Source: Lunularia cruciata
Taxonomy: Eukaryota > Streptophyta > Marchantiopsida > Lunulariales > Lunulariaceae
DNA: 64,000 bases
Direction of reading: 5' to 3'
Assembly (NCBI GenBank): GCA_948567375.1
Contig: OX419758.1
Coordinates: forward strand, 48,117,001 to 48,181,000
Below, piece after piece: positions 10,663 through 20,693 of this stretch (position 1 is its first letter; each line of letters begins with the position of its first letter). The notes under the pieces were generated by a model, which was not told the origin of the DNA, did not search any database, and saw only the letters and a list, made by a program, of their open reading frames with translations. The position numbers were made by a program, and so were the translations under genes.

Positions 10663-10670
10663 TATTTATA
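10663..10670 (-). promoter_or_regulatory. TATA box of element 2 5' LTR
   Basis: TATAAATA on the minus strand, preceded by CC and followed by CCAAGG, downstream of the GAA/TTC array. The same octamer is at 5441-5448 in the other LTR. It is about 105 bp from the inner LTR edge, leaving room for R and U5. Confidence 0.7.
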
Positions 10671-10689
10671 GGTAGCATACAAGACTCTT

Positions 10690-10898
10690 GAAGCTTCTCA
10701 AGAAGCTTCCTTGCGCCACTTTCTTGGAGTGCAAGCCAAGTTAACTAGGAAGCTTCTCAAGAAGCTTCCTTCTAGAAGCTACCTACTTGGCATGCAAACT
10801 AAGCTAGTTAGAAGCTTCTAGAAGCTACCTGCTTAGGGCGCAAGTTAACTAGTTGGGAAGCTTCCCAAGAAGCTTCTTAGATGCTTCTAGAATATTCT
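10690..10898 (-). promoter_or_regulatory. Heat-shock-element-like array in element 2 U3
   Basis: The heat-shock factor site consists of alternating nGAAn/nTTCn pentamers. Here GAAGCTTC occurs at 10690, 10702, 10749, 10761, 10811 (extended to GAAGCTTCTAGAAGC, three units), 10857 and 10869. A perfect three-unit TTCTAGAATATTC lies at 10885-10897. All lie 20-230 bp upstream of the TATA box on the minus strand, the expected position for an activator array. The resemblance to heat-activated plant LTR elements such as Arabidopsis ONSEN is by analogy. The motifs could also be a palindromic tandem repeat with no such function. Confidence 0.6.
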
Positions 10899-10967
10899 AG
10901 GCTATTTTGTCTTATTCTCTACTTTGTAAGCACGACTAACTTTATCTCTAAACTCCATATTGTTACA

Positions 10968-11442
10968 ACAATGATAGTAGTTAGAGGTATTTTAGTAGTC
11001 ACTTATAGACTACTTCCAGATGGTCAGATTTGTGTTTGGGGTAGTGACTTCATGGTAGAGCCCACCATGACTTTGCACCATTCGCACCATTGGGTGTGCC
11101 ATCAGCGGGACCGTTAGGGTTTCAAACCTAGCTTGAGTCCAGGGGTATACTTTTAAAGTGCAACTATAGAGAGCTCACTTATCATGCCATTTGTACTGTC
11201 ACATCTAGATTGCTCAAACACTGGAGTTGCAATGATAGTAGTTAGAGTTATTTCAACAGTTTCTCAAAGACTACTTTCTGATAGTCAGATTCGGTGTTTG
11301 GGGTATTGCCTTCACGGTGGGGCCCACCACCACTTTGCACCGTTTTCATCGTCAAGTGTGCCATTAGCAAGACTATTAGGGTTTAAAACCTAGCTCAAGT
11401 CCTAGGGTATACTTTCAAAGTGCAACTCCAGAGAGCTCACTT
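10968..11442 (+). repeat. 262-bp tandem module, right part of copy 1 plus complete copy 2
   Basis: Copy 1 (5284-5336 joined to 10973-11180) and copy 2 (11181-11442) align along their length, from ATCA-CCATTTGTA through ACTGGAGTTGCAAT and GATAGTAGTTAGAG to GAGAGCTCACTT. Copy 2 is the empty version of the element 2 target site. Both lie in the presumed LTR of element 1. Confidence 0.85.
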
Positions 11443-12063
11443 CTTTGATGTTGAGCTTTTGAGTTCCTGGCTATCGTGGACAGAGGCCGGTGAGCATCAC
11501 TTGGATTCTCTTAGCTAGAGTGGGTATGGCTTGATTGTAATCAATGCCCAGTTGTTTGCAATTTATAGAGTGATAGATCAAGTATTGATCTGAGTTGAGT
11601 GGATTCAAGAGTTGTAAACAATCTGATTATTGTGGCACTTTAGAGCCTATGTATGACTTATGTGTGAGTTGTGTTTCTATAATGTATGATGTTGTGTAGC
11701 GATGTATATACGCGATGTATATACACAATGCATGTTGTGTAGCGATGTATATACGCACAACATACTTCTCTGATGTTGAGCCTTTGAGTTCTTGGCTATG
11801 GTGGACAGAAGCCGGCGAGCGTCACTTGGATTCTTTTAGCTAGAGTGGGTGTGGCTTGACTGTAATAAGTGCCCAGTTTTTGGCAATTTATGGAATGATA
11901 GATCAAGTACTGATCTAAGTTGAGTTGATTTGAGTGGTGTAAACAAACTGATTATTGTGGCACTTTAGAGTGTATGTATGACTTATGTATGAGTTATATG
12001 TCTATATTGTATGATGTTGACAGTGATGTATGTTGTGTAGAAATGTATATACGCACAACAAAG
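11443..12063 (+). repeat. About 320-bp tandem module, two copies
   Basis: Copy 1 (11443-11763) and copy 2 (11768-12063) both run from a TTGATGTTGAGC-like start through GGCTATxGTGGACAGA, a GATAGATCAAGTA region and ATTATTGTGGCACTTTAGAG to a GTATATACGCACAACA end. An inverted relative lies at about 24905-25225. Copy 1 has an internal short duplication of GCGATGTATATACG (about 11699-11750). This is interpreted as LTR-derived. Confidence 0.8.
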
Positions 12064-12775
12064 GGGCTGCTCACCACAAAAATGCTCAACACTAAAGATT
12101 GTATTCTATTCTTCCCAAAAAGCACAACTTGGAAGGAAATTTGCATTGATAATAAGACTTTGCCTTTTGATTCAACAATCACTTTCAACACTATAGTTTA
12201 TTGCTTTTCTATCAAGGTATTGCACTGCTCTTTTAGAACACTCAATGATCATTACTTAATAATTACCTTAATTATAAGTACAAATGATCAATCCAACTTA
12301 AGCACTTAGGTTTGTAATATGAAGTTCCTCACCAATATTTATTAGAAAAAAGAAAATACAACCAATAATCAAAAGTTAAGCAAAAGCAACAAAGGGGATT
12401 TGACCCTTTGGCTTTATTCCTAGTCAATGGATTGAATGAAATATTTACAACTAGGCCATTGCCTTAAATAACACTTCCTACTTTGAGCCAAATAAATTTG
12501 ACAATTGAGGAAAGCCAAAGATCTTCTTTGCTCATCTTCACTATACATTGCTAATCTTGTTTTTGTCAGATTCTATCTACTTGACTATATTTATAACTAT
12601 GAAGGTCTTTGGATTGCTTCCTACTCCAAAGATCTTTCAATTATGAAGAACTTCTTTAACAAAGGTTCTTTGGCTGATGGTACTACTACAAAGAACTACC
12701 TTTGCCTTTACAAATCCTTATAAGGAGCTCAATCTGCTCCTTGTAACCTACTAGTTCTAATTATAGGTCTTGATG
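12064..12775. other. AT-rich intergenic, no feature recognised
   Basis: Only short AT-rich open segments occur in several frames (11974-12309, 12505-12723), with no recognisable motif. CpG is nearly absent, in keeping with old methylated TE sequence. Confidence 0.5.
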
Positions 12776-12779
12776 AATT

Positions 12780-13150
12780 TCCTATTTGTATGTTCTCTAA
12801 ATCTAATGGCTAGTTTGGCCATCTTGTCATCTTTGTATGTATTTCCCTCCAATTTTTGGACTTGTTACTTTAACTCAAGTAACCTCATCTTTGTTATCCT
12901 TCTTGAGCTGCTCCATCCAACATTGCTACAAATTGATCTTGTGCTTCCTCCAACTACTTGAGAATCTTCATTTTCTATTCCTCAAAGTGGTTATTCAAGG
13001 CCTCTACTTCTTTTTTTACCTCCTCCAACATTTAGGGTTTATTAGCTACATTCTCCTCCTTCTCCTTTGTGAGTTCTTGAGCCATGACTTTGAGTTGTGT
13101 TTCCATCTCCTTCTTGTATTTAGACATTTGAAGTTTTAAATTAAATACTA
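12780..13150 (-). pseudogene. Lys/Glu-rich coiled-coil coding relic
   Basis: The minus strand from about 13131 reads KKEMETQLKVMAQELTKEKE, then LEEVKKEVEALNNHFEE and LEEAQDQFVAMLDGAAQEG. This is a charged heptad-like sequence broken by TAA/TAG/TGA codons (for example after NKP and FEE) at places where Gln is likely. It is too short and decayed to name. It may belong to a TE Gag-like protein. The opposite-strand open segments here are shadows of it. Confidence 0.4.
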
Positions 13151-13999
13151 ATCTTGGTAGTCTCCAACTCACTATGAATACTTACCACTTCTTTATCTTT
13201 GGCCCTTTAGTTGCTCATTGTATCATTGTTGCTACAAGAAGCAACAAGCAAAAAGTTTTTGCACTTCATAATTTTTGTGCATTAGCGCATTCACCTTCCA
13301 ACACTTCTCCTTGTGCAAATTTCTGCTCTTCTCAATCTCTTCCTTCCACTTGTCTTGCTTTTCCTTCTTGATGTAGATTACCTTGTGTAGTCTTTGGATA
13401 AGCAAAGTATAGTTGAATACATATAGGTAGATGCCCTTGTATTAGGGAAAAATGGTCTCCATTACAAATGGTTTCCGTTACAAGGCCAAACTTGCTAAAT
13501 TTATCACAAACTTGGCCCCTTTGGTGATCTAAGGTCTTTGTTCTTAAGTCACTTTTTCCCGTACTTTAGTTTGCAATCTACTTGGAAGGTTTTCACCTTT
13601 GGACAAGATATCCACCTTCCCTTTGGATTCTTTTGTAGGGTTCTCCTTGAGCTCTACCTATTCTCCTTTGGGGAAATTCTCTTGTTCTTCCAAAGTTTCT
13701 TGGGTCTAGGGGAGCTAGGATGCTCTTTGGACCAAAATTTTGGTTTCTTCTTGATCTTTGGTCTGGTCTCTAACTTGGTATGCTTCTTGCTCTTTAATAT
13801 TTTAGGTAGAATATGCATTTTTTCCTTCTCCTTTTCTTTGGACCTTGATGTAGACCACTACATGGTGAATAATTACTCTTCTTCTTCTTCTTCTTGATCT
13901 TTGTCTTTGAGTCTTTTGCTTCCTCCTTTGAAGATACATCTATGACTTGGGATTATTTCTCAATATCTTAATTGGGTTCTTAGACCTTGATGGAGTCAT
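13151..13999 (-). other. Decayed coding-like minus-strand stretch, family unknown
   Basis: It reads as Lys/Arg/Glu-rich peptide in shifting minus-strand frames (for example near 13850-13900, a run of Arg/Lys codons from AGAAGA repeats). It may be part of the coiled-coil relic below it or of the Helitron relic above it. No domain can be recognised. Confidence 0.3.
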
Positions 14000-15760
14000 C
14001 TTCTTCTCTGTTGTCTTGACTATGGTGGTCATTCCTTCTTCATTCATCGGCACAAACCTTCCATTCTCCTTGTACTTTGCATTTGCATCTTGATACTTCT
14101 TAATGATGGACCAACCTTTGGGCTACTAGGTGAAGTAATGCATTGGATGGAAGTGGCTAGGGACCTTCCTTTGCTACTTCTTTGGAAGTGGTTAGAGACC
14201 TTCCTTTGCTACATCTCATCTTGGAGTTTAGTTCATCACAAGGCCCATCAATCATGTAATGCTTGACACACACTAGTAGAGCACTAGATCTAATGTGGGA
14301 ATTTGAATCTTGAAAAATAGTACCTTATCAATGACCTTGGGGCTATTTAGTTTTGATTCTAACCCAAGAGTGACAAGCATATGAAAATAGGGAAAGCTTA
14401 ACTTTTCAAATGATTGCAATGACCTTACCAAAAATCTTGCCTTTCTTGAAATCATCCATTAGAGCAAACAACTTGGGCCAAAAGTAGCTATCTATCCTAG
14501 ATCAAGGTTAGATGTGATTTCAATCCATGCTGGATTGCAAGTGAATGCGATAAAGAGGTCTAGCTTGCCAAAAGTCCAAACAACGGCCATTGCATCTTGG
14601 AACTTTTCATGCATATTCTTTGGGCTTCCATTACAAGGGCATGACATATGAAAATCTTACCCACATTTGGTTATTACATTGCCTTGATTATGAACATACT
14701 TTATGATATTCTTCTATGTGTTGGCTTGAAGATCATCTTGGTGGAAGAGATATCATCGATACCTTTCTACCACAATATGGAGAAAATTATACACATAACA
14801 TTGAAGAGATAGCTTGTAATATTTTGCCTCAACATGGAGAAAATTATGAACATACTTTTGTAAGATAACATGCTAATAGAGTGAATGATGTTGAATCTTG
14901 GATAGATTGCCATGCAATAAGTAATATACTATTGGAAGGTAACTTGTTTTAGGCAGTTGTGGCATGTGGGAGATTGTGTTGCATGTTGTAACACTAGCCA
15001 ATGTATTTGAGGAGGAAAAGCAATGGATAGGCCAAAGCATCCAAGATTGGATGAGACTTGTCAGTGCATTTTAATCCATGACCATGGAGATACACAATTA
15101 ACTCACAATCCTCTTTGTGCTCATGAGATAAGTTTATTGTAAAATGGTAGTGATGTAAGTAGGGTTGCATCATTATATTGGTGTTGATCTTGATGTGGGT
15201 CAGATAGATGAGCATATGGACCTCTTGATGGCTTGAAGTATGAAGTATGCACATTTCCTTACCAATGAGATTATAAGATTTGCATGTGGGTTAGTTCTAA
15301 GGATATGAATTGAAAGTTCCGCCATCACTTGTGAGTTGTATGAAGAATTCTCAAGGTGGACCAACTGGATTTGGTTAGGTGTGTCAACATTGTAAAAGAA
15401 TACTTGAGCATGGAAGGAGTGGTTCAAGGTACTGATTCTAGAGTTCCATTTGAATAGCTGAGATTGGCCGTGAATCTTGACGTGATAAGGGCCTTGTCCA
15501 ATGTCCTCCTTGGTTTTGATGTTGACCTTGGAGCTGATCATTGCAAAAGTAGAATTGAATTGAAAAATATTGTCTTGGAAATTACAAGATTTGACATCAA
15601 TCCAGACGTAGTATTTGTAAAGGAGTGGTGTGATCCATAGGCAAGGAAGATGACTTTGCTCTTTTGACTTTGCTCTTTTGCTGGAGAAGACAAGCACAAC
15701 TCCTTTAGTCTCAAATGCAATGTGGAGAGTGGTGCATCAAGGCTTGTGTATAGCCCCAAT
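14000..15760 (-). pseudogene. Helitron Rep-helicase relic (N-terminal and Rep regions)
   Basis: On the minus strand the order matches the N-terminal half of a plant Helitron replicase. From about 15600: FQDNIFQFNSTFAM, GQGPYHVKIHGQ, then HAQVFFYNVDTPNQIQL and SQVMAELSIHILRTNPHAN (open 15697-15200). After a frameshift come CELIVYLHGHGLKC and HPILDALAYPLLF (15254-14994). Further down come KFQDAMAVVWTFGKLDLFIAF, CNPAWIEI (about 14570-14510) and PYFHMLVTLGLESKLNSP (14455-14273, where the HUH rolling-circle motif should be, with the first His altered). Last is MIDGPCDELNSKM (about 14250-14200). No helicase motifs or Helitron termini were found. Confidence 0.7.
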
Positions 15761-17100
15761 CAAGTTTTTCTTACCTAAGCTGTCTTGGAGTGCAAGGAGA
15801 AGTAGGACTGAAAGAGGTAGTTTAAGTTGGCTTTGTGATGCAAGAACCATAGGCACATCACTCCTTGAATTTTGTCTATGTTTTTGGGACACTAATTTTG
15901 AAATTGTTGTATGTTGATGATGACCATTGATATGGATGGCCTTAGAGCCTACATCTTTGGTGCATAGGAAGAAAAAAACATTACCACCAATGGTTGTGGC
16001 CTTTGCATTAGTACTAGTTTATACTCAAACATGGATCTTCGTTGTACCATTATCTTGCAATATTATGTCACACAACTTAAAAACCAATAAGAGTATTCTG
16101 CAACATCTTTATCGTAAAGACAGGCTACCATAACATTATGTGACACACATTTAGGAGTTCAAACAGATATATAATATTTTCAGAACAGGTTTTTCAGATT
16201 TCAGATTCGTCTGAACAGGTTTTTCATCATTTGATTTACATTAATTTATCATATTAGGTCTAAAAGAATAAAATTTAAGTTTAATATTATTAGAAAGGGA
16301 GATTAACTCCATTTTATTTCTTGAGTTTTATTGTGGTATGGCGTGGTTGAATCTTCTCATCCTTTTTGTTATTTGTTATTTTATGCATATTCTTGTGTTT
16401 ATCCGATGCTATCTTTTTCCTTCTGATATCCTATCGATAAATATTAACATAAATTATTTCTTACTATATTCTTAGTTTTTCAGTGATTCTTCCCTCTATT
16501 TTTTGATATATAAAAATATTTACTATTCTATCATATCCTTTGCGTATGAACTGCATCTATGTTCTCCTAACTATACTAAAATTATTGTAAATAAAACTAC
16601 TTATTTCTTACTTTTTCTCAATTACTTCCACATTTCATAATAGTTACTATTTAAGATATAAAATTATTACTTCAGTTGTTATTCTTATCATATTGATCAC
16701 CCCTATATTTTTCACTAACTATTCCCAGAAATATTGAGCACGCCGGAATGAAATTGCGTTAATGAGTAATCATCTCCGATTCTAGCTAGTGTGATACATA
16801 TAAATACTAAACCGGATCCACAAGAACAAAGATTTTCTTCAAATCTCAACAGACTCATGCATAAACTTGCCAAATATGATGAGTCTGACAGCATGTGAAT
16901 GGTAACACACTCGAAATTGTGGTTACCAATGTTGTAGATAAACATTTCTCTTCGAAGGGCAAGAGGAAAATTGTGGATAGAGCAGACATTGGGTACTGAT
17001 TTCTTCTAGCGCAAGACTTGTAATGACAACTGGGAGCTTTCAGTGCATCACGAGATGTTTGGTTCCTGCTAATTGCTCAGATTTCCAATAACTTGAAGAC
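15761..17100. other. Intergenic, AT-rich, no feature recognised
   Basis: There is no credible coding or TE motif. A 14-bp direct repeat GAACAGGTTTTTCA occurs twice around 16180-16232. The stretch is a transition from CpG-poor TE sequence to the CpG-retaining block that starts near 16.7 kb. Confidence 0.5.
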
Positions 17101-18123
17101 ATCTAATTGAGGAGCAATAGTTGTAGCAGGAGTATACATTACGCGTTGGTGGCAAAGCGTCCGATGAACAATGTAATTACATATATCGTTTGAATCGTAC
17201 AGGTTGGAAACTTGGGACCTACCAAGTCTCACCGATATTGTGAAGAAAGAGAAATCTAAATTTATGCAGCCTATGTTGTACTACTCTACAAGAACTTGCA
17301 GAGAGAGTCCCAACCTCAGCCTCGTACTGAGCTTACATTTCTATACACGACACCTTCTGCACCTCCCAGACCTCGGATATCACCTCGAGAATGCTCGGCA
17401 GTATGTGAAATCCCAGATTCACTGAGACATCTGACAAACGTTATTAGAAAGTGCGAGGTCTGAATATCCTCACGAGTAAGAAGGACGAATATCGCCTAGA
17501 CAGACTGTAAAGTCACAAACTGGAAGCAACCTGCTTCTACCGAACTCTTAATTTCTAAGATCGCTCGTCCTTCTGTCTCTGTCAAAAGCTGGTGAGTCTC
17601 TCACAGTCAGAGAATCATAGAGTTCCAGAGTCGGATTGAGTACGTTCAGAGTCATTGTATTTCACAGAGTCCCAGACTCCTCCTGTTCTCAGATTTACAT
17701 AACCGTGCACCGAGTTCTCCTCACCGGAATAAACAAATTGAGAATTCAGCAAGACCGGACGGCTGGACATCTCCAGAACCGGGATATTTTCATAAGTGCA
17801 TACCGCCTTCCGAGAGTCACAGTGAATTACATCAGTTCAAACCTCCACTCTCCTCGTGTATGAATCCTTGTTTGGCAGCTCGAAGGTGCACCTTCCAGAA
17901 GCGGGGAATAAGATTTTGGTTATTGGACCCAGAGAGTGAGTTCAAAACAACATTTTCCTACAACCCGGGGTGACAGGAGAAATTTCTCCACGCAAGGACC
18001 TAGTCGACCAGTGTCTGTGCCGTCATTCCTCTCAAGAGACCTGGGATGCAGCTCAGAGACATGGGTTCAAGGACAAGGAAACAGCAGCAATTTGCTGTAC
18101 ATTCTTCTGACGATAATCACCCG
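17101..18123. other. CpG-retaining unique DNA
   Basis: This stretch is visibly richer in CpG and GC than its neighbours. Short plus-strand open segments (17204-17425, 17636-17863, start of 17936-18466) show no domain. It probably contains downstream flanking sequence of the minus-strand ORF at 18124-18378. Confidence 0.45.
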
Positions 18124-18378
18124 TCATCCCCATATATTTTGTGAGAAGAAAAACTCCTTCTCGAACTCCTTCTTCGGAATCATTTCATTGTCAATCGTGT
18201 CCTCATGCCATGAGACGGTCTTCTTCTTGTTAGAACTGCGAGCAGGAAACCTCAGTTGCAGCATTTCCTCTCTCTGTTTCTTAGCAGCGTGCGTCTGTGA
18301 GGCTCCAGGTGAAAACGTGGCTTCACACAAATTCTTGCTGGCTGTGAGCGTCACCCTCTTCTCCACGGTCCTCGACAT
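18124..18378 (-). CDS. Protein phosphatase 1 inhibitor-3-like (PPP1R11 family), short or truncated
   Basis: An 84-residue ORF with a good start context (A at -3). Residues 41-65 read QLRFPARSSNKKKTVSWHED followed by TIDNE. The KTVSW at 53-57 is an RVxF-type PP1-docking motif. The run of basic residues, then V-x-W, then an acidic residue, T-[IV]-DNE matches the core of inhibitor-3/PPP1R11 proteins, small disordered PP1 inhibitors. In the family a SSK/Cys-rich segment follows directly. Here the frame instead continues KKEFEKEFFFSQNIWG and stops, so the C-terminal half is missing, lies in another exon or is mutated. GC and CpG content fit a host gene rather than a TE. The longer plus-strand ORF across it (17936-18466) looks like an antisense shadow rich in Ser/Leu/Phe. 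Confidence 0.5.
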   Translation of the reverse strand: MSRTVEKRVTLTASKNLCEATFSPGASQTHAAKKQREEMLQLRFPARSSNKKKTVSWHEDTIDNEMIPKKEFEKEFFFSQNIWG

Positions 18379-19540
18379 TGTTCTACAATACTCTCAATTC
18401 CCACCAAAGAACTATCACTCAATTGATTCTGACCTCGGATTTAATCTGGGGTGCAAGTCTAAATAATTGCAATCTCTCCCACGTCTCTAGATGTCTGCTG
18501 TTCGAATCGGTGTCTTTTGTGCAACACCGTGGTTTCCAGAAAACTTGTTGGGTGGACACTCCAAATTTATAAGCAGCAAAGGATACAAGTGTCGTGAGGA
18601 TGAAGTCATCATCTGTTTGCTCCACGGTAGGTGCGGGCATCTCCGGGGCGTAGGTATCAACGTGGCGGAAAAGCAATCTCCTCGTGGATAGCACTATCTC
18701 TCCGACGTCCAATTAAATTTCTGGTTGCTTTATATTGCAACGTGGATATACACTCATGCATACGTGGTGAGGATCCACGGTCGTTTCAATATATTGCACA
18801 CCTGGAAAATATTCCAATCGCACATACGACATATGCGGTCCTCCTTACCACATCCTCCATGGACCCGGAACCACGTAGATGAAAGACTACGTATTCTCAC
18901 CTAGTTGCATTGAGAATGCGTACGGCAGTCTTTAGTTTAACTTCAGCTGTTCAATTTTAACACAGCGCGTCAATGTGTGCTGATTAGATCGCTCGAAAGA
19001 GGATCGTTCACTTCATCTTTATTAGAGCATAACTTGCATCTCTTCGGATTATTAAATTAGAAAATATATCATTACTTCTTCCACGACTTATCCCCAGAAT
19101 ATAACACCAAGAATCTGCAGAGAATTCTTCCAAGTATCAGCCGTAGATATGATGTGGGCACCTCATTCAAATTGGACAGATCCTTCCTTTTACTGGAAGT
19201 AAGTACCGAACGCTCAAACACGAGGATTATTTGATAAATTGAGTTCTTCATTCTTTATTGGTGTTGTTGAGACAGAAGATGCCCAAAGGCCATATGAACT
19301 CAACCTCAACGGTATCTGTCTCCTTGCTTTGTTCTAGACTTTTCACCTATTTCATTATGTGGTGGCACGATTAGGAACAATCACCGGCATATTCATTCAA
19401 TGGTATTCATGGCTTCTCGTTATTTTGTGCATTCTAACATATTTTTCTACCTGAAATAGCTCTTTGTTCCTACCAGGTATAACAAATACATTTGGATCTC
19501 GAGATATTGACACCGTCTCTAGAATTGATATGTTCTTTTG
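18379..19540. other. Upstream flank of the inhibitor-3-like ORF, CpG-retaining
   Basis: A minus-strand open segment 18712-18419 (97 residues starting MDVGEIVLSTRRLLFRHVD) lies just upstream of the inhibitor-3-like ORF. It could be leader sequence or a separate exon, and no family is recognised. Beyond 18.9 kb the DNA becomes AT-rich, with no feature seen. Confidence 0.35.
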
Positions 19541-20262
19541 AGAAGATTGGTACAAATGTTCACCAGGTACGTCCAGATTCATTCCTTTCTTCTGCTCACT
19601 AATTTTCCCCTTTTCTTGGCTTGTCATCATTTTGATACTCCTGCTAATTCTACATGCCATTCTTGTCCTCATAATTTTCAGCCGGTTCCTTTCTCAACAT
19701 CCTTATTACTTTTGAGCAGCACTTTGGGGAATAGGCTAGTTTGCCTTGGCATTCATGGGCTTTCAAACAGAAATTCAAGTGGTATTGACATTCGCTCAAC
19801 TACTTCAGCGCTGCGTTTGGCATTGATGAAGTTGCACCTGCTTCTGTGGAGGTTTATTATTGCTTACTTCAATTGTTAAGCATTCTAGGACATGTGCTTT
19901 GGTGGAGGTTTACTATGACCGTCTTTTGCTTCTTTCAATTGTTAAGAATTCTAAGACTTGTTTGTTCATAGCGCATGTTGTGATATATTCTATCCAGTCC
20001 TCTTTTGCTTCACTCTGGCCTCTTAATATCCAGTTGTGTTTTACTATTATGCTTTGGTTTGTTTTAGAATTTGCATGATTCATGGTTCATACTTGACTTC
20101 TTATCTTCTGACTGCACAACTCAAGATTATAGCTTACCTTCTTCATGCGTTGCTTATAGGTGGTCCATGTCCCAATGTATTATATTTCTTGACTTTTGTT
20201 GCATAGCTGTTACTAGAAACACATTGCTTACTAGTTTTTTTTGAGAGAGGAACATATATATA

Positions 20263-20693
20263 GCAAATGGTAAGCCTACCTCACCTTTTTTGTCATCCAT
20301 CTCACCCCTCTATTATACTTTACCTCGCAATAAAACCACTATCGTTGAGATTACTAAGCAAGATTTTGAGGTGCACAATCTATTAGTCATGCAACCAAGA
20401 GTTTGTCCTTATGGAATGCATTGGCCATGCAAGCTTTGCAAAGTTAATGAGATGAAAGCCTTCTACCTTTGAGTTGGTGGAAAGCTTATTTCTCAAAATT
20501 GACATGCTAAGTGACAATGTGGCATGTGCCATAAATTTGGCCATAATGCTAGACATGTTGTAGAAGGAATCCTATGGCCATGCAAAAGCAAGCGACAAAG
20601 ACCAGCTACAGACAATTAGCCAATCTGATAGACTGGAAGTGTTAGAACAAGAGGGGTGAGGTAGATGAGTAGAATAGGTGAGGTGGGTTTACC
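20263..20693 (+). mobile_element. Small MULE-like element with terminal inverted repeats
   Basis: The left end 20269-20318 and right end 20644-20693 are inverted repeats of about 50 bp with roughly three quarters identity. They begin GGTAA(G/A)CC(T/C)ACCTCACC and share CTCACCCCTCT. An identical 11-bp ACATATATATA flanks both sides (20252-20262 and 20694-20704), in the size range of Mutator target duplications, though it is low-complexity. Inside is a plus-strand relic of a transposase C-terminus. The whole element is about 430 bp and non-autonomous. Confidence 0.65.
20330..20620 (+). pseudogene. MULE transposase C-terminus relic (SWIM-like plus zinc knuckle)
   Basis: Peptide reads KTTIVEITKQDFEVHN, then RVCPYGMHWPCKLCK, which resembles a decayed SWIM zinc finger (CxC...CxH with one Cys and the His altered). 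After two stops comes CGMCHKFGHNARH, the start of a CCHC knuckle whose last Cys is displaced by a small shift. A basic tail KSKRQRPATDN and a stop follow. SWIM followed by CCHC is the usual end of plant MuDR/FAR1-type transposases. Because it lies inside the inverted repeats it supports the MULE assignment. Confidence 0.5.

Larger units (their letters stand above)
5337..10967 (-). mobile_element. Element 2: near-complete Ty3 chromovirus with heat-shock-element-rich LTRs
   Basis: A 5.6-kb minus-strand LTR retrotransposon. LTRs (5337-5759 and 10557-10967) start TG and end CA, and differ by roughly 15 substitutions plus a 14-bp and a small indel, so about 4 percent. It has a tRNA-iMet-type primer-binding site, a polypurine tract, and Gag, CCHC knuckle, protease, RT, RNase H, integrase and chromodomain in canonical order. 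Flanking pentamers GCAAT (5332-5336) and ACAAT (10968-10972) look like a target-site duplication with one change. It sits inside a repeat whose uninterrupted sister copy is at 11181-11442. Pol is broken by about six nonsense codons and lacks the third integrase catalytic residue, so this copy is non-autonomous. Confidence 0.95.
10557..10967 (-). repeat. Element 2, 5' LTR
   Basis: A 411-bp LTR, the promoter-bearing copy for minus-strand transcription. Relative to the 3' LTR it lacks a 14-bp TTC/GAA unit and has about 15 substitutions. It contains seven GAAGCTTC palindromes plus TTCTAGAATATTC (10885-10897) upstream of TATAAATA (complement of 10663-10670). Confidence 0.95.

Noticed and set aside
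17936-18466. A 176-residue plus-strand ORF.
   Set aside because: It is largely antisense to the inhibitor-3-like ORF and has the hydrophobic, Ser-rich composition expected of a shadow of a charged protein.
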